This document shows positions 1 through 10,031 of a stretch of 64,000 nucleotides of DNA, piece by piece. A program made the translations under genes and the position numbers. The notes under the pieces were generated by a model. That model did not search any database. It was given only the letters and a program-made list of their open reading frames with translations, and had not been told where the DNA came from. Position 1 is the first letter of the stretch; each line of letters begins with the position of its first letter. Where the stretch lies: positions 3,348,001 to 3,412,000 of the forward strand of contig NC_134026.1 of assembly GCF_964204645.1 (NCBI RefSeq), in the 5' to 3' direction. The stretch comes from Tubulanus polymorphus. Taxonomy: Eukaryota > Nemertea > Palaeonemertea > Tubulaniformes > Tubulanidae.

Positions 1-310
1 AGCGCTAAAAATGTGGCGTCAGGTAACTGTGAATTTGTGATAAGTGCAGCTACTAAATTTCTACAAAATCAGCATGAAAATTTCATTTACCGGGTACTTA
101 ACGCCAATCATTAGTTTATTTGTTAAACATTCACGATTATGCGGAAAAAATATTGATATAGAATCTGGAAAAATACAGAATCTAAGATCCACTATGGCTT
201 TAATTGATTAAAAATCAATACGAAATTAACTTTCAAGATTCTTTACATTAGACAGATTATCTGCATTTTCAATTACATATTTTGTTATTATCACCAATTA
301 CCCGGTATAG

Positions 311-860
311 AAATTGGTGTGGATCAGAAGAAAAGTAATTCATTCACGAGTCCAGATCAGCAAACAAACGCCGGAGGAACGATCGATGACCAGGGTGGAG
401 CGCGCAGTGTATTATCAGCTAATCAGTCGGAACAGGCTTCTTTGTATGATAGAACTGGAGCAGGTGTGTGTGCATTAACCGTTTCACCGCTGTCACAATT
501 TCAACAACGTTTTTTTTTTCATGATTTTTGAAAACAATTTCAGAAACCGTCGATCAAGAAGGTGAAAATGTTGAAGACGAACTGGATGAAAACACTCGAC
601 AGTTTAACTTCTGGACTCATCAGGTTCACATATTTTACGTGCGCAAGTTTTTCCCCGCGGCCGATAAAATGAATTTATTACAGGAATTAGTGATGAAGAA
701 GACAATCGATCCGACGGCACATTACGCCGATTGTTTGTTTTACGGCACCGAGCGACCTCGCGAACTGCCTCCGCCGCCCGAGGATGAACCTCAACCATCA
801 GAACCAGAAACCGCAGTCGATGCACCGGAGGTTTCGGTCGAAGTTTCGGCGGAAGCTTAA
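311..860 (+). CDS. 3' part of an unrecognised protein gene (two exons)
   Basis: Two exons can be joined: 311-463 (acceptor TATAG before 311, donor CAG|GTGTGT at 464) and 544-860 (acceptor TTTCAG at 538-543, stop TAA 858-860). The intron is 80 bp. Exon phases agree: one base of a Glu codon lies on the left and two on the right. The visible C-terminal part is about 156 residues. It begins hydrophilic (Gln/Ser/Asp/Gly-rich), then has a compact aromatic-rich stretch containing NFWTHQVHIFYVRKFF and LLQELVMKK, and ends in a Pro/Glu/Val-rich disordered tail. The aromatic stretch looks like a small conserved domain, but I do not recognise the family. The 5' exons lie outside the window. The gene is convergent with the GPCR genes to its right. 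Confidence 0.6.
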
Positions 861-877
861 ACGATCAATCCCCAATT

Positions 878-883
878 AATAAA
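878..883 (+). promoter_or_regulatory. Polyadenylation signal AATAAA
   Basis: A canonical AATAAA hexamer lies 18 bp after the stop codon of the plus-strand gene ending at 860. It would give a very short 3' UTR. Position and sequence are direct observation; use in vivo is inferred. Confidence 0.6.
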
Positions 884-3800
884 CCTAGTTTTATAGACGC
901 TATGCTGTGTACTAAACTAACTGAAATGTCTTAATTACTATTTGAATGATGATTATGTTTGATGTATTATTTATTTTGTTGCTGCTTTCAGTTAATTCAG
1001 TCATTGAATATGAAAGAAGAAACATATATTCACTCATTAAAAATCTTTTGTTCGGTTACGGGCTGCTTCTATGCGTTGCTCCCTATCAATACATCTATAC
1101 ACCTTGGGATTATTGATCTCAACTAGTATTTGAATGAACTCTCGGTTTCAATTTAAAACTGTAAAAGCCAAACTCAGTTAATTATCGAATAAAACACTCA
1201 AATCCGTGTAAACTGTAGATGAGAAGCCTCACAATAGAATGTTACATTATAGAATTTGTTAAACTCTGTTATTTCGTTATTGTCGCTGGTCGGTTATGTT
1301 GTATAAATTTTTGCAATGTTTATCTTATCACTACTGTGACTGTACATGTATATCAGTGCCCTCGACATTTCCTTCCCGTACATGAATATTTCTAAGGTTT
1401 CCAGCGTAATGAATAATCTAGTTAATGTGATCGGGTGAAATGTCACTTGATGTCTCATTTGCCTCATACAGAGAGCTATTACATCAGGAATACTATAAAA
1501 TGAGCCGTTATAAACCTTCGTGTATTACATCTGTTCCATCCTATTCCATAAATTACCAAACATTTCTATTTGCATATCAATTACTCTTATCTTCCGATGG
1601 TAAAAAATGGTTTCAATTTGTCTATTTTTGGATAAAATATTTCTACTAGTTGTTATTTTTGTTGTATTTGCCTGTGATAGAAAATATTATCGTGTTGATT
1701 CAGGAAGTATGTATTGAACTCTGAAATAATGATTACCATTATGAAACATTTTTTGCCTCTGTTATTATTTTGCTTTTTTCACTCATGACATAATGATTTT
1801 CCGCTGAGGCCTGGATGCAATGAGTCATTTCACATAACAATGGACCAACGTGCAATGTGTATTATAGGACCCAGTCATGCGTGAATTGTTGAGCTTATTA
1901 AGGGTATTTTCCTAAATGCGAGGTTCTGATATCACATTTCATGATTCGATTTCGATCACATTTCGTTCTTTCACAACTGATCCAGCCTTACGTAACTTAA
2001 GAATTCAAGCTCTCATTTTCGGACGCAAATATTCAACGTTACTCTATTCGGCTATCCCCTATAGTTCAGGATACCGACTTTTAAGGTAGACTAGCTGATT
2101 TCTATGAAACGACTAATGTTTTCTATGAAAACTAATAAAATGATTGTCAACATCACTTTGTGCTCTAAATATAGATCAATTTCCCAAGATTAATTACGCA
2201 AGCTGACAATGGGTTACGGTTGGAATTCTAGAGTGCCCGGCGTGATGCACTTCATCGCTGCGCATTAAACCTAGTTCCTCGCCGCCGAAGATACGTTAAT
2301 AGCTTCGTCAATTAACCGCACAAGTTAATGTCAGTGAAATGAAAATCATATATGACAGCAGAGATTTTATAATCTTAATGAAAACTACCACGCGATTGCT
2401 CTAGGGGTTTATTTAATGATTTCGATGGAAGAAGACGAACGCATCAATTTACAACCAGGGCCCGGCTTCACACTCGAGACAAGCAGGATATGCAGTCTCA
2501 ACTGGCAGCAGTCCTAGAGCTCAATCACGTCGTTGTTGTGGGAGAGCATTAATGTCGATCATGTGAACTGTTTTCGGGATCATGATTATGAAAATAGCTA
2601 TACTATAAAACATTGAATCGACAGCGCGAATTGAAAATTGCAGAACTTGGCTGTTTTAAACGTGAGAAACGACAAATGTTTACAATTGACATCAGATGCG
2701 AAAATAGTATACTGAAACATCCACCGCATTGGCAACAACGCGCATCATCATCGATAGATCCCGCGTCGCCAAATCATTATTGTTTATAAATATTTCAATT
2801 CAATATTTCCCACGATATAATGAACTCAAAATTTCCATGAAAACTAATCTAAATTAAACACGATTGGGCAAAACTTGTGGATATATATAGCCATACCTGT
2901 AAAATATGGCATTGTATCTCGGTATAATCATTTGCCCCGATAAAAATCGTAATTGAATTTGCATTTGGGCTTAGTTGATAATTATGACGTAGTAATTACG
3001 AATACTTGGAAAAATACAATCGACTTTTAAGTGCTAAACGTAAGATCATGTGTCTATATATGATCACATTCCATAAGGAAACATTTTGAAATAGTTATAA
3101 ATAATCAGATTATCCGGAAATTTCACCAACCGAAACGTCATTTCATAAGGTCCATAATAAGAGGTTATATGTCAAACGGAAAACAATACAAATGAGGACT
3201 TATTGGAAACGGAATCCATGTCAGGCTTAACGTGATTTGAGGGTGGTTTTCTCTATAACTTACATCCATCATAATACATATATAACATTAATCAAGATAA
3301 CTTGTGCCGTTTATTTGACTCAGAAAATTAATCAACGAATGTATCACCATTCGATATTTGTCTCAGTCGTTATTTTGTCATAAATAAGCGGTGTAACATA
3401 ACACGTATGGACGCTGTATTGTTATACTTGTGGTTATTGTTAAAAACCTTATTCTTCTAAGAGTATTTGAAACATCAAGCTTGGAATCTTGAAAAAGAAA
3501 TACTTGGTGAAGTTCGATTAGATCGCACATTTCAGTATAAGTAATTTATAGTATACGAATTTTCGTTACACGTGCGAATTCACACACCGCTAAACGACGT
3601 CGTTTTCGGAAGTTATGAACGAATTCCATTAGGAGCATCTCATAAATCAAGTTATCATTACTAAATATATCGCCATTGCTACCTACGATTGACGTTTTAT
3701 TGGATCGACGCCATCGAGTCGTTATTCAACTCTGATAGAAAGGACCATTCTGTGGAAAAGATCTAAACGTAATGGGCCGTGGACTTGCAGAAACCTCACC

Positions 3801-4075
3801 TACAGACAGCTTGAAATATCGATTTTGAATTTGATGGACGAGAAGGAAAGATTATATCTCTAATACAGTAACTGCGATTTAGATAACGTTCTCGGTAAAA
3901 ATAGATTTTTATTTTCAAACTGATTTTGTATCTGAACATAGCAATTGTGACCTATCTGCACGTACGTTATATACAAACAACGAAAATAACGAAATGTATG
4001 GCTGATATAGGAATAAAGTTTAAAATGAGACTTCGACCAGAAACATAAAATATCACAAAACATTGATTAAGTGCA
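884..4075. other. Intergenic region between convergent genes
   Basis: AT-rich DNA of about 3.2 kb without a convincing exon. Short open frames are random in composition and lack supporting splice signals. A minus-strand AATAAA at 3908-3913 is a candidate poly(A) signal for the receptor gene ending at 4076. Confidence 0.5.
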
Positions 4076-4495
4076 TCAAGGGAAAACCTCATCGCAATCG
4101 GATTGTGCCACGGTATTTTGACGAACTGCTCCAGACAATGACACGTTCCTTACACCATCATTCAGTTCGTCGGGAGTTCTTGCACAGGAATTATAGTCTC
4201 TTTTAACGTTGAAATACGCATCCCTCGTAATTGAATTATTCGGTGTATGTCGTCTGGCAGCTCGCATAAATATTAAACCTATCTTGGTCGTCTGCGAAGC
4301 CAACGGCGTGTCGATTTGCGAAATCTTTTCACACCGGAAAATTTGTCTTAAACGATCGAATAATTCTTTGCGAAACAGGATGTACACCCACGGATCTAAA
4401 ACCTGGTTTAAGGCTGCAAGACGAATTACTATCAACACCGACATATTATCATCGTTGTCTTGACTCGGCTGAATCAGCGATATAAATATTCGAAC
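4076..4495 (-). CDS. PTGER4-like: EP4-like receptor copy 1, exon 2 (TM7 and C-tail)
   Basis: Acceptor TTTTATACAG|GTTCGA at 4495; stop TGA 4078-4076. Encodes ECL3, TM7 with the LDPWVYILFRKEL signature and an intracellular tail of about 100 residues, rich in Ser/Thr/Arg/Asn. The tail is shorter than that of the neighbouring paralogue. Confidence 0.85.
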   Translation of the reverse strand, partial: VRIFISLIQPSQDNDDNMSVLIVIRLAALNQVLDPWVYILFRKELFDRLRQIFRCEKISQIDTPLASQTTKIGLIFMRAARRHTPNNSITRDAYFNVKRDYNSCARTPDELNDGVRNVSLSGAVRQNTVAQSDCDEVFP

Positions 4496-5864
4496 CTGTA
4501 TAAAAGGCAACGAAGTAATTAATTAGAAAGCAATCGAAATTATCATTCAAATGAATTCCTGAGCTCCGCGTGCATAGAAAGAGAATTTTCCAATTCACTA
4601 CCTACACACAATGCAGTACAAAAATTGGAACTGGCTTTTATCATTTATTTGATTTTTTAATGTCAGGTATATAATGCGTCTGATTACAAAAGCCATCGCA
4701 ACTAGCATTTAGCTAATTAGCCACGAAAATGAACAGAATCTACCTAGGCTTGTGTTACCCCCGAGCCTTCAAATATGTAATGCTGATTAATCTCGGTGCT
4801 CAGCAGAAGAATGATATGTCATATGTCACAAGAATACTTTAAATTATTCATCAGATGATTTTATGTTCGATGTGTTTTATTTCAAGCATGCATGTAAATG
4901 TCAGGTTAATGCGTAATGATATCTGCGAGCCGGATGGATCTGAAAACAAATCTAACTACTCAATTCCTTACCATTAGAGGTGCCCAGCAAATTGTGAATA
5001 CAGAGGTTATTCCCACCAACAGGATCAACATTTGTAATTCAGAGTTTTCGTCGGGGATTCGTTTTGGCGGCGAACGGGGCTGTTCAATACTGAGTTCACC
5101 GATTGAAGACTCGGCGTTCGATTCTTACGGCGTCGATTCATTTTAATCATCGTGTAAGCGACAGAAATATTGCAAATGATCGTCACCAAAATATACGCGA
5201 ACCCAAAACTGCAATAGATATAATCGTATATTCTTTCCTGAATAGATTGCGTGTCTGTAAACCTGATGAAACACCAAGTGCCCGGAAAATGACGAACATT
5301 AGAACCGAAACCGACAATTGGTAAAGTGGCTAGCAGAAGCGAAACGGCAGTAATGGCTATTATGATGTATTTTGATTTGTCGTGGGTCAGGTGCCGCTGG
5401 CAAACAAACGGATGGCGAAGAGCGATGTATCTTTCCACAGCCATCGCGCAAATTATTTGCATAGCCATCAAACCCGAAAATATCATCACAAAAGAGAAGT
5501 AATCGCAAAGTTCCTGCCCTGCCGGCCATACCAAATTGTTCAAGTACGTCACCACGACTACCGGGGTCGTGGCGAGCTGCCCCAACAGGTCCACTACTGT
5601 CAATGTAGCGACCAACGTGTAAAAAACAGTCTTTCTGAATTCGCGAGACGTTTTACACAATACTCCCAAAGCGCAACTATTACCGAAAACTCCGACGGCA
5701 CATAGCACGATCGAAGGAATCAACGATATAAAACAATCGTCAATCGTTTCGACAGATTTATTACCAGATTTACCGCCAATAACACTCGCGTTAGTAGAAT
5801 AAACAAAACTTCCATTCAGATGTCCAAACGTTACCGTCCTCTCCGAACTATTCCCGACACGCAT
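4076..5864 (-). CDS. PTGER4-like: Prostanoid (EP4-like) GPCR, copy 1, with a one-base frame break
   Basis: Class A receptor of the prostanoid family, expected to bind prostaglandin E-type lipids at the plasma membrane and couple to G proteins. Exon 1 is 5864-4972 and exon 2 is 4495-4076, with a 476-bp intron (donor ATG|GTAAGG, acceptor TACAG|GTT, phase 0). The start ATG is preceded by an in-frame TAA. The N-terminus has four N-glycosylation sequons (N5, N17, N25, N35). TM1 is near 45-68, an ECL1 Cys at 120, E-R-Y at 144-146 after TM3, and the family ECL2 motif PGTWCF with Cys198. Exon 2 carries TM7 with VIRLAALNQVLDPWVY, including the Arg that binds the prostanoid carboxylate in this family. 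The odd point: exon 1 is 893 nt, not a multiple of three. The frame must change between about 5070 and 5100 (intracellular loop 3) to reach TM6. Read literally, the protein would stop before TM6. This could be a sequencing or assembly error, an allele or a recent pseudogene. Confidence 0.85.
4972..5864 (-). CDS. PTGER4-like: EP4-like receptor copy 1, exon 1 (N-terminus to TM6)
   Basis: Carries the extracellular N-terminus and TM1-TM6. The first frame runs from ATG 5864 through TM5 to a TGA at about 5022-5024. TM6 (SELQMLILLVGITSVFTICW) is in another frame of the same exon, which opens only after a TAA near the TM5/ICL3 border. Both frames align with the paralogue at 7075-10031: SLQS in the first frame (5100-5111) corresponds to its SVQS, and PPKR in the second (5059-5070) corresponds to its APKR. 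The shift is therefore confined to the bases between. A run of four C (minus strand) at 5076-5079 lies inside that interval. Confidence 0.85.
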
Positions 5865-7074
5865 ATTAACGAGTTATTTATTGGCTTCGATTGACATTCA
5901 ACAAATTGACAGCACAGCGCGCTAAGATCATCCCCGATGAAAAAGATTCGCCTCGTATTAGTCGATCCATTGACGGCAAGTGAATGACCATCGATATTTG
6001 CGGCCGTTCGTTCGCGGTGCATTCAGCTTGGCTGGACATGCATTCCATGTACATGCAAACGCATATTTCATAGTTTAATGACACCCACGTGACCAGATTA
6101 GATTACAAAATCGCATAATCCGATGCTGCCGATTTAACGTAATTCATGTTCGACTATAGGACTATAGGACAACAAGAGCGAAAACAACTGCAACGATGCG
6201 GGCAATGGCACGTACTAATATATACATATAGAATCATCCTGGGTCCTGTTTCACTGGTTTAATAGTAAGCCATCCAAGACCAACCAAGTAAACTTCAACA
6301 TTAGAATCCAATCAAACACAAAACCCCAAATTCGATTCAATTTCGTTTCGACCAATTAACAATATTCAAATACAGATCATCGTGAACTACCTAGTATTTG
6401 ACGCGACGTCACCGTCCTGTCCAAACAATGCTGCTGCAACCCGTAGAAAATTATCATTGTAGATACATCCACGTTTTATACATGGTAACGACGTAAAGGT
6501 AATTTGCCATCATGTAACGTGGAATTATGCGTCATTATATACGCTGGGATACTTGTAATTTAAAGATACGTATGATACCGGTATATCTTGCTGTTATAGG
6601 TTACGTGTTTGTTGCCTCCCAAAATATTGATGTTGGATCCAAAATAATATGTCACTAATAAACGCGATTGATGTAGACAAACTCAAATATAAAGAACAAG
6701 ATAATCTATTAAAATCAACAAGAATATTTATTGGACGGTTAGCATAAGTTTATATCAAATGCCAAAAATAAATTCCCTTTTTTGTGATTCTTAGCGACAG
6801 AAATATTTCGCTTCCGTAGTTTCGCGAGTCGAATAAAAAAGCTATTTTACAAATCAAATAATTCAAATACATTCTTATACGACGAAGAAGCATATTTTGG
6901 AAATCTATATTTTCGAAGCTTTTTTATCGAGAATAAAACTATCGGGACTAAAATAATTCGGGAAATCATAGGACAACGTCGAGGGGACATAAGAACAAAA
7001 ACATTTATCAGAATTTTCTGTAAGTAACACACCTCTTATGTACGGATACTTTCCGGTGAAATGATAAGGCTTTG
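5865..7074. other. Spacer between the two tandem receptor genes
   Basis: About 1.2 kb with no supported exon. It should hold the 5' UTR and promoter of receptor copy 1 and the 3' UTR of copy 2. A minus-strand AATAAA at 6727-6732 is a candidate poly(A) signal for copy 2, about 340 bp beyond its stop. Confidence 0.4.
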
Positions 7075-7665
7075 CTACACGAAATTTTCTTTTACCATTT
7101 TTCTATCATTGTCATGGAGAACTAATGCCACGTCATGTTTTGGACTACATGTTGTTAATACTTTAGTGGTGACGTAAGACATCGAAAACTGTCGTCTGTG
7201 GGTTTGATTTTGTTGTACGCAAACGCACAGTATCGATGACGTCAGATCAGCCGATGATTCTTCAGATGATTCCGTACAACTGTCATTTTTCAGGTTCCTA
7301 TTCGCTGCTTGTTGTTGGATCGAATACTTATTCGGTGTTGAACCTATGTTATCGCTGTCGTCTAACATATTAACCTGTTCTCTAGCACAACTATCGTTTT
7401 GAACGCTATTTCGTGATTTTTTATCTTTTACACAAGATTGTCTCCTCGTTTTTCGCTTTTCTTTCATTAAGATTTTTACCACCCGCGACCTGGCGCCATA
7501 TCTCGACGGACACAGCGCCTTTTTCAGGCGCATCAAAAGTTCTTTTCGGAAGAGAATATAAATCCAGGGATCTAACACCTGATTCAGGGAGGCCAGACGT
7601 ATCACAATTAATACGGATATTTTGTCATTTGGTCGCGGATTGATCAGCGTGATGAGAATACGCAC
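7075..7665 (-). CDS. PTGER4-like: EP4-like receptor copy 2, exon 2 (TM7 and long C-tail)
   Basis: Acceptor TTGCAG|GTGCGT at 7665; stop at 7075-7077. Contains TM7 and a Ser/Thr/Asn-rich cytoplasmic tail. In this family such tails are phosphorylated during desensitisation; that role is family knowledge, not visible here. Confidence 0.92.
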   Translation of the reverse strand: MRILITLINPRPNDKISVLIVIRLASLNQVLDPWIYILFRKELLMRLKKALCPSRYGARSRVVKILMKEKRKTRRQSCVKDKKSRNSVQNDSCAREQVNMLDDSDNIGSTPNKYSIQQQAANRNLKNDSCTESSEESSADLTSSILCVCVQQNQTHRRQFSMSYVTTKVLTTCSPKHDVALVLHDNDRKMVKENFV

Positions 7666-10031
7666 CTGCAATCAAAAATTTTTGATAAGATTAGAAAATG
7701 CCGAGTTCAAGATTAGACAACATTTTAGATATTCAATCGGGGCAATGAAAATATTCGAGGTATGTCAAATAGCGGGTGAAAATAAACTGGCGCAGTAAAT
7801 CGAGCTTTGTTTGACCTCGGGAATCAAAACGAACATTTAATCCCACTGAATAAACTCTTTGTGTCGGCATGTTTTGATATATTAAAACTATACTAATGCG
7901 GTAAATCGTATACTGAAATGAATATGGAAAATATTTTAATCGACCTCGACGGATTCGGTTTAAACGTTATCAAGCGAGGGATGCCTTTTTACATTTTTTA
8001 CGATTTCATTAGAAATATGTTCAGGAAGAACGAAATACTTATATCGACCTCGGTGGATTCAGTTTATAAGTGATGTATCAACCGAGTGATGTTTAGATGA
8101 TGTCTTTTTATTTACCAACAAATTTCATGATTTCATTGGAAATATTTCAATAAAAGAACAACGACGTATTTTTCTTATTTACAAACACTTTTTACGAATA
8201 TTATTACATGTAGAAATATTTTCAAAAAGAAGGAAATATTTTTCCACCCATATTTCGCACTTTTCTGTATTTAATGGCGAAAAAGATCGTATATTCAAGT
8301 AAACGATTATGACGCAAATTGGACGTGAAGAGAAAAAAGCAATTTCAGTTGTGGCGATGTTTCGGTAATAGCCGAGACGATATGTCCTCTCAGCAGCCGC
8401 TGTCAAGATTAACCTTCGATATTAACATGTTGACTTACATCGGTCACCTGTTTCATAGACGTTACAATCATACGTCACAGTAGAGAGCTAAATCAACATA
8501 TGGGACCTGATCGGATTTGATAGATATCGTCTGCGGATAAGCCATTAGCGACCACCGCACTGATTTATACGATAGATTAAACCAAATACGATAATTTACA
8601 TGGAAGCACATCGTAACTTACCTACCGGATGAAGTTAATGCATATTTGTCAAAGGTATTAGGGACAGGTGGCAAGAATATACGAACGAATGGATGAAATA
8701 TAAAGATTGGAGATACCGGATGAACTTTTAAATGTCGCTTTTAAATTGATAACCGATGTCGACGGATGATCATACCATTCATCACGCAAACTCTATTTCC
8801 CCGATCTATCTGACCCTGGTTCTACTTTGTTTCTTCGTTAGATCATGAACATATAGATATAAGAGTTGATATGGTCAGATACGATGTAAAAACTGTTTGC
8901 TATGAGAAGGTGACAACATCCAAAATGAAGCCAAAAAACTGCAGCCCGGGCTATACCTAATTGGTACCAGAGTATATATAAATACTTTCTTTTGTAAGAT
9001 AACATTGTTACGAATAAAAGGTCTTTCTTGTTGCTTACCATGAGTGGAGACCAGCAAATCGTGAATATACTAGTAATTCCAGCTAATAGAATCAACATTT
9101 GCAGCTCCGAGTGGTCGCAGGCTCTATCCCGTTTGGGCGCATTTCCGCCGATCTCGGTGAGATGTGACTGGACGCTCATCGAACGTTTCTGGCGACTTCG
9201 ACACATCTGTAACATCGTCAATGCCACGGATAGGTTACACATAATTGTCACAAGAATCAAAAATATACCGAAGCAGCAGTAAGCATAATCGTAGGCTTTC
9301 TCGATAATTGACTGCGTGTCTATAAATCGTATAAAGCACCAAGTCCCCGGAAATTGCCTAGCGTTCGAGCCGATACCGATACTGGGGAAGAGTCCGAAGA
9401 TAAATGCGACGCCCAGAATAGCAAATATCACATATTTTGATTTGTCGTAGGTGAGGTATTTCTGGCTGACGAAAGGATGTTTAAGAGCCAGGAATCGTTC
9501 GATCGACATCGCGCAAACCACCTGCAAAGTTGTTAACCCGGCAAACAACATCACAAACGAAAAATATTCACAGAGTGCTTGACCACCAACCCATTGGAAA
9601 TTGTTCACGTAAGTTAATATAACGACAGGTGTGGTTGATAACTGTCCCAACATATCAACGATAGCCAAAGTAGCTACCAACGTATAGAATACCGTCCGTC
9701 TTCGCTCCCGTTTCGCTCGACTTAAAACAAAAAGCGCTAGAGAATTTCCCAAAACTCCGGCCACGCACATCGCAATAGGCGATAACAACGAAACGAGTTT
9801 CTTCTCCGACGCTTTTATAGTTACGTTACCGTCAGGGGTGATCCAAGAATGGTTCAAATCATCGTTTTTCACCGGTGGAGCCATCATTAAAAGACTATCG
9901 TTGATGAACAATAGCGAATGATCTCTTTCTTCGATGTACCTATCACCATCGTCGTCGTACAGCGGTTCGTCTGCCGGCGGAGCTGATGCTGAATCGACCT
10001 GTAAATTATCGTCGAAAGTGAAATTCTCCAT
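7075..10031 (-). CDS. PTGER4-like: Prostanoid (EP4-like) GPCR, copy 2, intact
   Basis: Two coding exons, 10031-9039 (993 nt) and 7665-7075 (591 nt), give a 527-residue receptor. I chose ATG 10031 because an in-frame TAA lies upstream with no earlier ATG. The acidic N-terminus has sequons at N3, N44, N60 and N69. TM1 is at about 80-103, TM2 113-138, ECL1 Cys154, TM3 154-178 followed by E-R-F (178-180), TM4 200-220, ECL2 PGTWC with Cys232, TM5 248-272, TM6 308-331. Exon 2 gives TM7 with Arg354 (VIRLAS) and DPW 363-365, then a tail of about 155 residues with a KEKRKTRRQ basic patch and many Ser. An intron at the end of TM6 is a hallmark of prostanoid receptor genes. Among vertebrate subtypes the TM3/ECL2/TM7 text is closest to EP4. 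Ligand and G-protein choice are inferred. Confidence 0.93.
7935..8225. repeat. Degenerate tandem repeat in the intron of receptor copy 2
   Basis: Two diverged units of roughly 115 bp start with ATCGACCTCG(A/G)(C/T)GGATTC at about 7939 and 8043. They share the order 'GGATTC(G/A)GTTTA', '(G/A)AGCGAG/ACCGAG', 'GATGcctttttA' and 'GAAATATTTCA'. A partial third unit may lie at 8195-8225. Confidence 0.4.
9039..10031 (-). CDS. PTGER4-like: EP4-like receptor copy 2, exon 1 (N-terminus to TM6)
   Basis: The donor is CTCATG|GTAAGC at 9038, phase 0, the same codon position as in copy 1. The exon is a clean multiple of three (331 codons) and ends with SELQMLILLAGITSIFTICW and then SPLM of TM6. Reading on past the donor gives only a retained-intron tail of about 66 residues, which I do not treat as coding. 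Confidence 0.93.

Noticed and set aside
8838-9038. Reading through the donor of receptor copy 2 to give a longer first exon
   Set aside because: The GTAAGC donor at the conserved TM6 position and the TM7 exon downstream show this is intron.
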